A DNA stretch of 64,000 nucleotides from Dipylidium caninum. Its lineage: Eukaryota; Platyhelminthes; Cestoda; Cyclophyllidea; Dipylidiidae. Below the pieces are notes generated by a model, which saw only the letters and a list, made by a program, of their open reading frames with translations, was not told the DNA's origin and searched no databases. Of this stretch, positions 35,930-48,854 are shown piece after piece. The position numbers and the translations under genes are program-made. Position 1 is the stretch's first letter. Each line of letters begins with the position of its first letter. The stretch is taken from NCBI GenBank assembly GCA_017562135.1, contig QEYB01000290.1:248001-312000 (forward strand), in the 5' to 3' direction.

Positions 35930-37582
35930 ATGGAATACGACCCTGCCTCTCCAACTGAGTATGTTTTTTACAACTAAAATTTACCTATTTAGCGAAGCTG
36001 AGGATAAGAGCAACAATTTAGACTTAGAGGCCATACCTTTACCGGGTTCGTCGGTCTGTGCCATCTAATTTTCCCGTATTTAGATAATCTAGTGCAAAAT
36101 GATGCTGAAGACTTCCCATCCACTACCATTAGCGACATTCCATTGCCACCCGAAAAAAGTACTTCGATCGCTCATTTGCCACCCGGCTTGAGAAATTCGT
36201 CGCCTCCTCCACCACCACCATTACCACCACTTCTCGACACAGGCAGCGCAAATGATGCTGTTGCTAAGTCCGATCCCTCTATTTTGTCCTTCCGAATCAA
36301 ACCTGTCAACAAACGTTCACGTCCCGGTACGTTGCGTACAGGTGTTTTGCCAACGAAAACGAAATATCCCGAAATTGAAACAAAAACCGAGTTATTTAAG
36401 CCCACCAAGGAGGACGAACTCGAAATTATGGCCGAGCTTAACATTGAAAGTGTTACTGACCTACAAAATGCCCCTCAACCCTCTCTTACTTCAATTTCGG
36501 AGGCAATTCTCGCTCGTATAAACAATGTAACCCAAAATGAACAACAACTTTCCATCGCACTTAGAGAAATAAGTAAGGTAAACGAGCTTTCAGCTCCGAA
36601 TACCCACAGTGATGTTGGTAACTCTATAATTGAAAAATCGAAATCAAATCTTTTGGAGGGTCCAAAGGTGCAGTCTTCTGATTCGGTGAATGTTGCAAAG
36701 ACCGCTGACAAGCCTGAAATTTCCAAGCGTCGGTCGCGTTCTCGTTCAAAGACTAGTGCCACGGATTCATCGAGTCGGAGAAAACGGGCCATTTCTTCGG
36801 ATAAGAAGCGATCTCGGTCGAAAAGCCTAAGAAGATCTCGTTCACCTCGTAGGTTAAGAAAGAGACGAAGAATCAAGTCTCCAGGAAAGCGTGGTAGAAG
36901 ATCCCGTTCGCGTTCTCCGTCAGTTCGTCGGAGACGGATTTCTCGATCAAGGTCCGCTAGGCGTCGCTCGCGATCTCGTTCATTACGCCGAAGTAGGGTG
37001 AGATCACCTATTCGGCGACGTCGCTCTGGATCATCCAAAAGGAGGAAATCTTCACAGTCTCCAAAAAGGGGGAATAGGAATTCATCGCGGTCCAAACACC
37101 GCAACAGTGACAGAAAACGGTCCAATAGTTCGTCTAAAAAACGGCAGTCTTCCAAATTAAGAAGGAAGATTGAGTCTACTGTAGTCAAAAAGAAAAAGGA
37201 TTTTCCAAAATCTGTGGAAAAAAAAGCTGTAAAGACTCAGTCCAAAAACACTACTAAAAAGGCTAGATCAAAAGTGGTGGACGTTGGAAAGTCCAAGAAT
37301 GATGGTAAGGAGAGTAAAAAGTCTGCCAAAGATGTCCGCCTTTCATCCAAGAGGGATAAACATTCAATAGCGAATAAGATCTCATCGAAGCTGTCGGGGT
37401 CGCTTTCGAGTGAAAGTCGAGCGGAAGGCGGTGTGGTTGTGCGCACCGGCCCGAAATCACGGAAGACCAATGGTTCCAATTCAGTCGGTCGTATTGGACC
37501 GCATACGCCCGATTCTCCCTCCCATTCCGTTTCCGTCGCAACGGCTCCAACTGACGCGGTAACTCAAGAGTGTACAGCGTAG
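35930..37582 (+). CDS. Arginine/serine-rich (SR-type) nuclear protein
   Basis: Three exons, 35930-35958, 35993-36045 and 36084-37582, with introns of 34 and 38 bases, join in phase for 526 residues. The start is MEYDPASPT, then acidic EAEDKSNN, then IPLP and DIPLPPEKS, a proline run (PPPPPPLPPL) and FRIKPVNKRSRPG. After FKPTKEDELEIMAELNIES comes a long Arg/Ser dipeptide region at about residues 240-350 (for example SRSRSKT, RRSRSRSPS) and a Lys/Ser-rich tail. Such composition is typical of splicing and transcription co-factors in nuclear speckles, but no RRM or other fold is visible and I do not recognise an orthologue. The stop lies only 235 bases before the SETD2 start, in the same direction. 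Confidence 0.8.
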
Positions 37583-37775
37583 AAGTAGGATAAAATCCAC
37601 CGATGTGGCAGCATTTATGCCATTTTTGTGAACTGTACATACACAATATATTCGCCTTTCTCCGTCCCCCCAACACTGTATCACGAAGATATTGTAATCT
37701 TGTGGTGTCCAGTTTGAAATCTACCCACTTTATCGCCTTGTCTTCTTTGTTTACTCTTTTTATGTATATAATGGT

Positions 37776-37817
37776 TTGGTTCTTGTTCTTTTTTCTCTTT
37801 CTTAAAGGCCAGAAATA
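37776..37817 (+). promoter_or_regulatory. Candidate trans-splice acceptor before SETD2
   Basis: A strong pyrimidine tract (GTTCTTTTTTCTCTTTCTT) ends in AAAG at 37,807, ten bases before the SETD2 ATG. There is no room for a normal upstream exon in the 235 bases after the SR gene stop, unless the transcript starts inside that gene. This is the pattern expected of a spliced-leader acceptor on the second gene of a two-gene flatworm transcript. Confidence 0.4.
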
Positions 37818-40800
37818 ATGGTTTTGAACAAGGGGGATGCAGAGCAAATGAGGGATGATGCAAGAGGAAACAGAGGTGAACTGCGTTCCAGTTGCTCCTC
37901 CACGTCCTCCACTTTCCCTACGCATCTCTCTTCTGGCTCATCTTCATCCTCGGTCTCAGATTGCACAGCTTCTCCGAAAAAGAGTCATATTGAGGAGTTG
38001 GGGACACGAAAACGGCCTTCTATTATCACTTATGAGTCGGATGATGCTTCCTCAAATTCTCGATACCGTCTGAGACGTCGTAAAACTGTGATTCAGTCTA
38101 CGCGTGATGTTACAACCCCACCTGAGGACTCCTTGTTTCCGAAACCCTCTCCAGAGGTGGCTGAGCTCCTTCGGTATGTTAGGTTTCGCTTCCTTTGTCG
38201 TTTGTTGTCTTTATTTCTTCGGTTATTATTAATCGAAAATAGTTCATTTTTTGTTGTTACAGTTTATTTAATTGTCAGCGACTGTACCTGTTGTTTTTAC
38301 AGTTTTCCATAAAAGATTGAATTATACAAGTTAAAATACCTTTGTTGCTGTCGACTGAGGAACGCCGTCATTTTAACAATCTTTTCATCTAAGATAATTT
38401 TTCATTGGGTCGATGTGAGACATCGTAGTGGTGTTTGATTCGAAATTTATTAGACTGAAAAACGAAAGTAACACAAGAATTGTACATCATAGAAAAGACT
38501 ATTATCTACAGTTACCTGTGAGTCTCGTGATCTTTTTCTTCTATCCTGTACGTGAAGTACATTGAAAGCATGAGGTACATTATTTCTGTCCAGAGAAAAC
38601 ACACCTCGCGCAGTAGATATGACCATCTGGTAAAATTTACCTGTATTTTTCAGCACCAGGAAGATTAGTAAGGGAGGGGGGAGAAGTGATCCTATTCTTT
38701 TTTCCCCGTCATCATTGTTTTTATTAGATAGAGGATTCTGGTTCGTTTATAGGGAAAATTATTTTTCAACCTAGTATGGTGCGAACCTTGAAGTTAGTGC
38801 AGCCATTAATTACTTGGTATGGTTCTTGTAGTCCGCTGGAAATTGGTGAACTTTTAGACCTTTCTCACTCGGCAATTAGCGGACCTCTTCGCCAGAAAGT
38901 CTATCTCCTTTCCCGTAATAGTTCGCTTCCCCAATAATTTTTTACTGAGGGAGGGGAACGTGTAGCCCTTTAAACGTCATGTGCTTGTGATACATTATTA
39001 ACTGTATCATCAACTTAATTACTATTTAAAATCGAGAATATTGGTTTTCATAACAGCAATCTCCCATTGTTTCATTTGTTATTGCGAAGCGAAATCCATT
39101 GACGTGGGAAGTATCTTAGACATGTACCCTTCGGTTTCTTGGTCCCAGGCCCTTCGAAGTGAAGCCTATCGAATACTTCGCACGTGCAGCAGGCGTTCCA
39201 TCTCCTGAGTATTTGCATGTGTTAGAGAACGACTACACTCTCTTGGAGGATCGACTGCGTCGCGAGGGTATTGATCCGTCGTCCGACTATCTCTCACTCC
39301 AACGTCGGGGCGGCGGCGGTGATTGGGTCTGTGATTGCGCTTCTCCCCACCCCGGAAGAACTGTTAGTTGGCAAGCTCGCTTGCGGTCATGGGTGCATAA
39401 ATCGAGCTGTCTACATCGAATGTGGCCAACGATGTCCTGCATACGTTGCCTGTTCAAATCGTCAATTCCAGCTGAGACTTTATGCACCCACGGAGCCGTA
39501 TTACTGTGGACCGGAGAAGGGCTGGGGTCTGAGAGCCTTGAATACCATTACCAAGTAGGTTACATTACCTCTTTGCTTTCACTAATCCATGACATAGCTA
39601 AAATACTTAATTGCAATTTGTATAATTTATCTGCTTTTAACGCATGATATTGGATTAGAGGATGGCAGAAATTCTGGTTTCGGAACCTTCGAATTTTTAT
39701 GACAGAAGTCCGGATCTTGCCGTTAACGCTCTGTCGTTATCTGGCAAGTATATTTTTTTTTAGTAGGCTAACATTAACCTATTATGCTGATGTTTTTGCA
39801 TTAGGATCCAGTGTACTGGATTTGGCCTCACTTATCTTCACGTCGAAAAAGTTGTCACTTTCATTCCACTTACACTCAAGGTTATTCCTCTGTCCTAGCC
39901 GCTCGTGTAGACCTTGGTCTACTCTAATTTTTTCTTTTTTACTTAACAAATCCTTCTTAGACATCGACCGGTACGATATCACTGTCATTTATGTAATTCA
40001 TTTAGGTCCGCCAACTTTTGTAAAAATTCGTTGGATATAAGCAGTAGTCTGTGTTTTGAAATTTTTTTATTTTAGTTCTAAGTACCTTCCATTCTCAATT
40101 GTTCCAGAGTTTAAATTGCTATGTTACTTGATTGCATGTGATTGGCTGCTTATCTACTACCCCGAACCAGTTGCAATATTAGTACAAGTGTTTCCATTTT
40201 CAAGTCCTTTTAATGTAGTGTCTTGGGTAACTCAAAATGTCTTACACTCTATGATGTGAGGATGTGTGTACGTCTGTAATCCACTCGTGCGTGAGTCAGT
40301 CACCTGTTATTTTTCGGACGTACTGCGAAAAGTGCACAAAAAAACATTAAATTTTATTATCGTAGAGGCACCTTTGTCGTGGAGTACGCTGGTGAAGTTA
40401 TCGACTTTCCCGAGTTCCGACGTCGCATCCGACAGTACGAGAAAGCAAAACGAGTACACCACTACTTTATGTCTCTCGGTCCCGAGCACTTCATCGATGC
40501 CGGTGCGAAAGGCAATTGGGCCCGATTTGTCAATCACTCCTGCGAACCGAATGCGGAAACCCAGAAGGTCAACTTTTATAACTCGCCTTCAACCTGCCTG
40601 CTCAAATTTTGGGTTTTCACGAAAATCACCTTTCAATTTTAGTGGATGGTGAATGGGAGGATTAGAATAGGTTTCTTTGCAATTTGCGATATACCCGCTG
40701 GTGAAGAAATCACCATCGATTATCAGTTTGTCCAATATGGGTAAGTGGTTTATGGCGACCTCCAGATGGTGACGGGTGGTTGCTCTTAGATGAACGTGAG

Positions 40801-43800
40801 AAATTTCTGTGGAAGACACCTCAGGCTAGGTGGAGGGCTTATAGTTGTCTATCACAACCACTAGACTTCTCCTGCGATATCTTTGTCACGAGGATCTCTC
40901 ACAGTTAATCCATGGCCTACAATGACGCTTCAGTTAACGAGGTGATAAATATTTCAAATATGATTGAGTTGTCCTTGCGTGCACTGAGGACCTTATTAGA
41001 TGTGGGACTTTTTGTCGAGGCAAGGGATAGTTGTTTCAATGGGAGTTTCCCACATCCCAGTGCAGGGCAAGGCTGCGGAAGAATTTGGCATCTACTCAGT
41101 GTGCTTGCCCTTGCGTTAGTCTAATAATCTCTCTACATGTGTGTCTATGCATGTTTGGATTTGACAATAGTGACACTGCGATAATTGTTGACGTAATATT
41201 ATTTACAGACGCGACCAAAGGGGTAAGATAAGTTAGCTTTAATACGGTAGGCTTCGTGAAAGGTCAATTTCTCTAAAATTTCCACTAAATCCAGTCTGAC
41301 GGAGCAGAAGTGTTATTGCGGCACGCCTTCGTGTTCTGGCATTATGGGAGCTACGAGTAAGCAACTGCAGGACAAAGTCCGACTTAAGGACACGAGAGCG
41401 GTAGGTTTTGCGCTTTCATCACCTCCGGAAAAGAGGGAAAAAGATGCAGGTGACGGTTGCTTGTCCCTTTAGGTTGAGCGTCGGATTGTTCAATTGTTGG
41501 CTGAGAAGACACTGCAGACACCGATGGATGTAACATTCCTCATTCAGGTGATGGTTCAGGAGTACCTAACCCGTTATACCCGTCTCGAGTTGTTAAAACT
41601 CCTTGCCGACACGGAAACAGAAAGCTACTTGAAGCTGTTCCGTCAATACAACGGATTGGAACTCCTTGCTTCGTACATGTGTGATACGGCACCGACAGAC
41701 TGGGAGCTGAAGCATCAGATTCTCGTTTGCCTTGAACACATTCCAATCACGGAGCAGAAACAGGTTCAGACAAATTCTAGTCTGATGGAGTTTGTGCGGC
41801 AATGGACGTTGGATCCACGATACTGCAGGTCACGTAACACTGTATCAGGAACAACAACAGAGAAGACAGCAGATGTGGTACTGTGTGGAGATGACCAGAC
41901 GGGTGTTGGCGAAAAAAAGTTGGATGGGATTCCGGATGAACACCGAAATCCACCGGACGCGAATACCATCAAGGTTTATTCAGCGGAGGATGAGAAGACC
42001 ATCATTGAGGACATTCGTCAGCTAGCCGGGCACATTCTGGAACGATGGTCAAAGCTACCGGTGAGTTGGCTACCTCTCGAAAAAGGGCCACTTACCGTGG
42101 ACAGGCGAAAAAGTGAATGTGTATTGCATGTAGGTGGAGACCTACCGGATTCCACGTCTTGAACGCGAGGCAACGGAGCAGTCGATTCTACAGTCTTCGC
42201 GTTCTTCCCTCGTCTCGTGGGAGGTCTCCCCGACCAAGGAGGGTACGGTGGCGATGCATTTTTTCAGTCGTTTCGTTTGAGGTGCAGTGTGAAGAGAGGG
42301 TGGAGGGAGGGGTTGTCAGAGGTGTGTGCTTTCCTTCTTTAGATGCCTTCCAGTTGTGGCGTTCAGTGTCAGAAGAATCGACGAGAAGTAGGTGAGTTTT
42401 GCATTGGATCGTGTGGTCCGAGTGATTTTTAGCGAAACGTTCACTTATTTGTGTGATGACGTGGCCTATGTCTCCGCCTCCTGTTTGTGCCTCACGCTTC
42501 GTTTCCTCCGGCCCGCATCTGTCTTGCACGGACGCAAACAGATCCTCCTCGCACTTGAATGGGCGCGTGGGCAGTGTGAACGGTTCAGGGAGGAGAAGTA
42601 GTCAGCTTCAGCATGGCGGTCAGTTGGGCGGTCAGAGCCTGAGTCGATTGCAACGCCGAGCTCAATTTGAGGCGGCTGTTGCGGCTGCTGCTGGCGCTGC
42701 TGTGACTGTGGCTGGTGCCGCTAGTGCCGTCGAAAAGACGGGGACTTCTGCCACCAAGACTGCCTCCAGAGAGGGAGATCCGTCGGCCTCGTCCGCATCC
42801 TCATCGTCTGCATCGTGTACCTCGGCCTCCGCCTCCGCCTCCGAGTCGTGCATTTCCGCGGATCTGCACGCCGTCCTGATAAAGACGCTGTCCCGGAGGG
42901 TGGTAACTTCGGGTGGAGAGCAGAGTGGCGACTTCAGTGCTGTTCTGCAACAGGTCACTTCCGAGCTCTCTGCGAAGATTCGGGAGTTCACGGAGAAGAA
43001 GGACACCGAGGGGGTGGGTACTCCTGTGCCTGCATTCTGCGGAGAATTAAACTATCTGCTAATTGGCTCCAAGTAGTATGTGAAGTGGGCATTTCACATT
43101 GCCTCTAGCTGATGGCCTACCTGCAGAAGATGGCTGGAGAGAGTGGCGAGGGGAGGATAGACTTTCCGTGGCGTTCAGCGGTGGACCTTAAGTCTGGTCT
43201 CGTCTACTACTACAACTCGGTGACGCGAGAGGTGCAGTGGGAGGCGCCGGCGAGACGGAGTGAGAGGTCATCGCAGCGGCAGGGTGGAGACGAGGCGGCG
43301 AAGAAGACGTTCACTTCGGAGGTATTCGCGGTGAGCATGAAGATTTTGAGGCCCTTCAGACTGCCCAACTGCGTGACCGGACGCCTGGAGAGTGATGAAG
43401 ACATGAGATATGTTGCCAAAAGGTAGGTAGACGAGAAGGCGCGTGGATGGATGGATGGATGGATGGATAGATGGATGGATGGATGGATGGATAGATGGAT
43501 GGATGGATAATAGGAGAAGGGTCGCGGAGACGCGGAAGGGAAGGGGAAGGAAGGGGAAGGGAAGGGAAGGGGAGGAAGGGAAGGGAAGGGAAGGGAGAGA
43601 ATGAAGTGAAGAAGCGTGGACGGAAGGCGGTAATGTGGGTAGATGTGTAAGTATGTGAGGAGCATGCAGGTAAGTAGGTGGTCAGTGGAGAGGTGGAGAG
43701 GCAGTTGGTGTGGTGTGGATTTAGCAGAATTAAGTGTATTCGCGCCTGTCTTCGTGAATGGTGGGGGAGGGGAAGTCTGCAGACGAAAATGCGAATTGGC

Positions 43801-44152
43801 TGTAGTGAGGTAGGCGGGGTGGCAGTGGGAGGGAGGGAAGGGGAGAGAGGGAGAGAGGGAGAGAGTTGAGAAGGCCGGCGCGAGACTAACACTTGCTCGT
43901 CCATTACGCTATTTCCAGTTCGCCTTCGCCTTTGCTGAGCGGGAGTGGGGTCGGAGCAAGGGGGCGGGCAATCCACGCCTCAGTCGGGAGATGGTGGAGC
44001 GTCTGCGTCGCAAGATCACGCGTTATCTGATAGCGAAGGGCGAGGTGTACGTTCGCAGCAGTGTGGTCTGCTCGCGAGAACCCACCACGGAGGACTGCGA
44101 CATGGAAGTAGACAACGACGACGACGATGGCGAAAGCAAAATGAATATCTGA
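37818..44152 (+). CDS. SETD2: SETD2-type histone H3K36 methyltransferase
   Basis: Trimethylates H3 Lys36 on transcribed genes while bound to phosphorylated RNA polymerase II. Eleven exons: 37818-38173, 39149-39554, 40366-40567, 40643-40740, 41295-41400, 41473-42060, 42134-42242, 42343-42391, 42542-43013, 43109-43422, 43919-44152; about 975 residues. Order: Ser-rich N-terminus; AWS Cys cluster (CDC, then [24 protein letters not shown]); SET domain ([25 protein letters not shown]); post-[14 protein letters not shown]; conserved helical middle region; Ala/Ser-rich linker; WW domain ([19 protein letters not shown]); SRI domain (FRLPNC to RKITRYL); acidic end. Two frameshifts as sequenced: within AWS near 39,340-39,352 (C-rich run), and at the exon 10 end, where four A precede the donor instead of the five in the duplicate copy. 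In both cases the flanking splice phases only agree if one base is corrected. So the gene is either damaged or mis-sequenced. It is much shorter at the N-terminus than the vertebrate protein. Confidence 0.92.
43440..43620 (+). repeat. GGAT microsatellite plus purine-rich (GGGAA) tract in a SETD2 intron
   Basis: Intron 10 holds about 65 bases of GGAT units with GATA variants (43,447-43,510), then about 80 bases of GGGAA/GGAAG purine repeat (43,530-43,605). The right-arm counterpart (56,485-56,660) has a clearly different length and pattern. Confidence 0.9.
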
Positions 44153-46804
44153 TGCATCACCGTACCTCCTTTTTGCCTTTGTTTTTCCACTCCACTCAAC
44201 TCCCTTGTTCGCCTCTCAACTGTTGCGCTTGTCTCTCCGCCCGCCCGCCCGTCAGTCAGCCAGTCTGTCTGTCTGTCTGTCTGCCTGTCAGTCTGTCAGA
44301 CTCAATTCCTTCATTCCTTCATCTCTCATTCTCCCCTCCTGACTCAATCTCACCCTTTGTCTCTGCTGTCCTCCACCTCTACCTCTGCCGATTTCCGCCC
44401 CGCCCCCTTCCCCCTCCCCTGCTCCACCTCTGTGTTTGCCCTCGTCATCCTCCCATCTGTACCTGTGAGTATCTCGCACTCAACCCGCTCTCGGCAGCCA
44501 CTCTTGTGCCTTTGACCACCGACTCGTGTACATATCGACTAGCAGGCAAATGCGCCCTCTTGTATAGCGTCGTTTGTTGGAGAGCGCTTCTCTTCAAATA
44601 GGTTTCAGGAAAAAAGAGAGGGGAGTGAGGGGCTTCATCGCCTCCTCCACTCTCCTTCCACCCTTGGCTGTGTTCAACTCACTGTCTGCGCGGCGTTGGA
44701 GAACCGCCATCGGCTCCAGCCGTCGTGGCTTGTCCCCCGCTATTCGGCCGCCACACTCGTGCGCACGCCGGTGTGCGTGTAGGTGCGTGTGCGTGTGTGT
44801 GTGTGTGTCCGAGTATGTATGCATGTATGTTGACGAATTTGTTAGGCTTCTCCAAGTACTCCTAGCTGCATCTCCCTTGCTCTGCCTCCTTCTCCACCGC
44901 CTTTGCGCTCTCCCCCTCCCCCTCCCCCTCCCTCCCCTCCCTCCCCGATTTCCTAATCTCTGTTTCACACCCGTCTCCATGTCTGTGTCCGCGTCCGCGT
45001 TTCCGTCTCCGTCTCCGTCCACTTTGCCACACACATGTACACACACACACACGCGCGCGCGCAAACACTCTCCTTCTGCCTGTCTCTTTCTCTAGGTAGC
45101 CGTTTGTTCAATCAACCCTGCCTCTCCCTCTCTCTCCTGCCTTTCACTCTTCTTGTCGACTTATGCCTATTTCAATTAGAATATTACAATTTTGATGAAG
45201 GCGCGTCTTTCCTCTTCGTGTGGAATTGGCGTAAGGGAGGTGACTGGCTGGCTGGCTGGCTCTCACTGTGGATGGGGTGGATGCGATGGAGCGTGCCGAG
45301 AGCGGCAGCTGGGAGGCAGTCGTTTGTCAGTGATTTGGTGAGACAGTGACCGGATTGCCTCAGAGCACTCCTTCGTGTCTGTCTGTCTGTGGGCGGAGGG
45401 GTGGATGAGTGGATAGGCGAGTGTTTGTTTGGACACGTGAGGATGGTGGGTGTGAGGATGGCTCGGAGGCGGGAATGGAAGAGGACGAGATTCGAGGCTA
45501 GTGAAGATCGGCTGATGTTTGTGCGCGGTTGGTGCGGAGTCAGTGAGGAGAGAGGACGTAGAATAGAATCGAGTACATGCAGTCCGATATGGTGTGTTTG
45601 GCGCATTTTCTACACAGGCGTGATACCTGTGACAAAGGGCAGAGTGGGGCGGAGTGGTGTGACGGGCGCTCGTGCTGGCGCGTGATATTTCGTGTGGCGT
45701 GGAGTAGAGTGGAGTGGACGTCGTTGAAGCTGCGAGAACGGATTTCATATTTCCTCACCACAGCGCTTCCTGCGAGTGTGCAACCAACGCAACCAACGCA
45801 ATCGACATATCATGGTATTCAGACTGCGGTCGACGCTGCTTTAACGCCAGTGTACTCGAAAAGAACTCGATAGAGATGACGAGAGCGTGGTTCAATGCCT
45901 ATTTGTCCGCGCCGTGACCGTGTCGGTGTCTCCGTGTGCGTCTGTTCCGTGTGCGTGTGCGTGTGCGTGCGTGTGTGTGTGTGTGCGCGTGGTGAGTGGA
46001 AAGGAAGGGAGAGAGAGGAGCGAAGTAGAGTGGATTGAGTGCCGACCCTCCACCCAGACGGAAGTGCGGCCCCCGACCAACGCAGGTGAAACAGGCGTCG
46101 AACGAATGTGGCACGCAATGTGTCGTCGACGCGGTCTGTGAAAGACCAAAGAGGAGACGACGTCTTAAGGACGAGTGCAGGTAGCTCTTGTGTGTTAGTG
46201 CATCTGCACGAGCGGGAGGGCATTTTCGTGTGGGCAAGTGCAATTAGGGTCAGTGTGGCCAGATGGAGTTCCTGGCCTGGTCTATGTACAGGGGATACGA
46301 CGCGGGGAAGTGTCGGCGTCGCGGGTGCTTCGTGTTGGAGTCGTAGCGAGGGCCGGTGTGAATGAGCGGGTGGGTGGGTTGGTGACGGACGGATGGATGG
46401 ATGGATGGATGGATGAATGAATGGTTGGTGGTTGGATGGGTTGGTGGGTGGATAGGTTGGTGGGTGAGTGACGTGAGTGAGTGAGTAGGAGTGGCAGTGG
46501 GAGTGGAATGGGGAGTGTGAGGGAGAAATGGAGATTGGGGGAAGGGAAGACGGAGGTGGAGAGGTAAAGAGGGCCGTTTATGTACAGGGAACGGGGACTG
46601 GCGGAGAGAGAGACGGGAGGAAAGGAGAGGAGGAAGTGGAGGAGTGGAGGAAGAGGAGGGAAGGTTAGTGTTCGTGGTGTTGGTGTTGTTGTTGGTGTCG
46701 GGTGGTGGAGAAAGTGTTCTTATGAGGAATGGTGCTTGACCGTGTATTGTAATGTAGATCGGGATGACATGACATAGTGTGGAATGAGTGGGGGCGAGTT
46801 GGGT
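44153..46804 (+). other. SETD2 downstream region, microsatellite-rich
   Basis: No gene seen. Simple repeats: GTCT units (44,265-44,290), GT run (44,785-44,811), pyrimidine-rich tract with CA/CG run (44,905-45,061), GTGTGC run (45,945-45,990), GGAT/GGTT-like run (46,388-46,475). Open frames in both strands here are repeat artefacts. Confidence 0.7.
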
Positions 46805-47261
46805 AGTGGGAGATTTGTGGGATGGTTTTGCGCTGGGGCAGAGCTAATTTTTGGGTGACACTGGGAGTCGAATAATGGAGTAAACATCCGTTAGATTGCA
46901 TCACGCCTAGTCGATCTTTGCTTCAGCTTCTCCCTATCCACGGTGGAGTTCGGACACTTTAGACAGCTGATAGACCGATCTCGCCTGCCGGTCACCTATT
47001 AGTATTTGCCATCAGACTTAGAAAAGACGTTTACTTCCATTCATGACCAATGACATTTTCCACATCTCCTGACTTCACTGCCTGTCCACCCTCCATTTTC
47101 CACCTCCCCCTCATTTCTAGCTTGCACATTGAGGCATTTAGCCAATGGCTGACAATGGTGTGTAAGGTACACCTGCCCTTGCGTATTTCACACTTGGCCT
47201 GGATGTTCATATACGCCTATTCATAAACTGGCAATCGCACTCGCAGACGCACACTCGCACC

Positions 47262-47723
47262 ATGCAAGCCTCATCGGACGCCACAAACGGCAGTAGCGGT
47301 GGCCCTACCGACTTCCACAATTCCAAACACTCCCCCGTCATCTCGCTTCCACCCCTTCCACTAATGCCATCCCCACAAAATCGGCGTCAGTGTCTGCACC
47401 GAAGTACTACAGCGATTGTGCTGATATGTCTGCTTCTCCTTGCTGTGATTATCTTACAAATTGTCATCATCGTCCTCATCAACGCTTACTCTGTACAGAA
47501 CGACAGAAGTGTCTCGCTGATTGTGCGCAGTCAGGTTAGTTGTATTCGTAGCTCATTTCATTTCAATGTTTTTGAAACGATTCACCCCCCTCCGCCACCC
47601 CACCCTCCGTGGCCCTTCGTACACTTCTCTCGCTCTTCCTCCCTCCACTCGGAATGATTGTTTCAGGCATCTACTTGCAGGCGTTTGCGCAGCCCACTCC
47701 GACAAGACAGTTTAAGTAGCTGA
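47262..47723 (+). CDS. Possible small single-pass membrane protein
   Basis: A two-exon model (47262-47534 and 47667-47723) encodes 109 residues, joined in phase 0 with GTTAGT donor and TTTCAG acceptor. Residues 1-45 are Ser/Pro-rich; residues about 50-72 are strongly hydrophobic (TAIVLICLLLLAVIILQIVI), then a short polar tail rich in Arg/Ser. With no signal peptide, a type II orientation fits. I recognise no family. It lies in the spacer between the duplication arms. The hydrophobic segment could also be a signal anchor of a longer protein whose other exons I did not find. Confidence 0.35.
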
Positions 47724-48854
47724 GCTCCGTGTGCCTGAGAGAGGCTCTCGGTCTTCCGTGGTGGAATTAGTTTTATTTTCTCCCTTGAAACCACGCTACT
47801 TCATCAGAGAGGGAAAAAGTAGAAGCAGTGGCTGGCGGGAGAAACATCGTTAGTTTTTGAGGTTCAAAAGGCCAACTAATGGCAGTGCAAACGGCCATTT
47901 TATTCGCCGGCAGTTAATTTTGAGGAATAACCTCCGGCAAAGCAATCACGACTGCAGTTGAGACCAGAACACACTGACAAGACGGTGGTTCAACGGGTCT
48001 CCCAGCGGCTTACCCCTTTTGTCCACTTCCGTTATTTCATTTCGCCTCGGCGGAAATTGCGCCTTCCACCTTTTACGCGGACAAAGTGGAGACTGTGGAG
48101 TGTTGTGTTTTGTGACTTTTCTCCATTTACTTTGGGAATTAAAAAGTCGTCTTCCCTTAATCGCAAAAGGGGGTGGAATATGTAGCGTCTGTTGAGCTAC
48201 AGAACTGCGCACATTTTGTTGCGGTCTGTGTTTACTTTATCCCCCCATCACCATAACTTCCTCTTCTTTGAGCCTCTGCTCCACTCCTCGCCAGAGAAGG
48301 CTTAAGTAAACACACATTCTGGTCTGCAAACTGCGAGATTCCTCGTTACTACGACCGACGTAGTTCTAAGATGTCCCGTTTGGCATTCTTTTTAGTCCCC
48401 TTCTCATTTCTCTCTCTTGCTCGTCCACCGGTGGCAGTCTGGACTTGGTGCTGGGATGTCGGAAGGTGTAATCAGACACCGGCACTTTGTAATTAGCGCC
48501 CTGAAACCCAGCCACATGGGATAGTTAGCTCCAAGGTATCGTCATGCATTTCAGCTGTGAAATTGAAACCAGATGTCTGCACTCATTGAGAGTGTCAAGC
48601 TTCGGTCGGCCGAAATGGGTGATCGACAGTACTGAAAATTAAGATGAACTTTTTGGTGTAGGTGTTTTCAAATTATGAGGTTTGAGGCTGCCAAACGGGC
48701 ATTTGTATTGTCTGTGTTCAACTGTGAGTGAGAGAGACCATACGTTGTAGTGTGCACATGAAGTTCTTTTCCTTTATAAATTTTAAAGATACTTTTCTTA
48801 CTCATTCGTACAAAATTTTTTGTCTTCGTGTCCGATTTTCGTTTTTTTGCTGAA

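Larger units (their letters stand above)
41963..46804 (+). repeat. Left arm of the large inverted duplication
   Basis: From ATACCATCAAGG (SETD2 exon 6) to CGAGTTGGGT, the sequence matches the reverse complement of 53,257-58,168 nearly throughout. It covers SETD2 exons 6 (end) to 11 and about 2.65 kb of downstream non-coding DNA. Identity is roughly 90% or more in the stretches I compared by eye, with indels and different microsatellite lengths. Confidence 0.95.

Noticed and set aside
36475..37188. 237-codon minus-strand frame rich in Arg, Asp, Glu and Leu
   Set aside because: It is the exact antisense of the Arg/Ser repeat region of the SR-type gene; such repeats leave the opposite strand open.
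43356..43976. 206-codon minus-strand frame over the SETD2 intron
   Set aside because: Made of IHPS/PSLPF repeats encoded by the GGAT and GGGAA microsatellites; no start context or family.
44594..45606. Long frames on both strands in the arm downstream of SETD2
   Set aside because: Low-complexity products of pyrimidine-rich and CA/GT repeats, mirrored in the other arm with frame changes.
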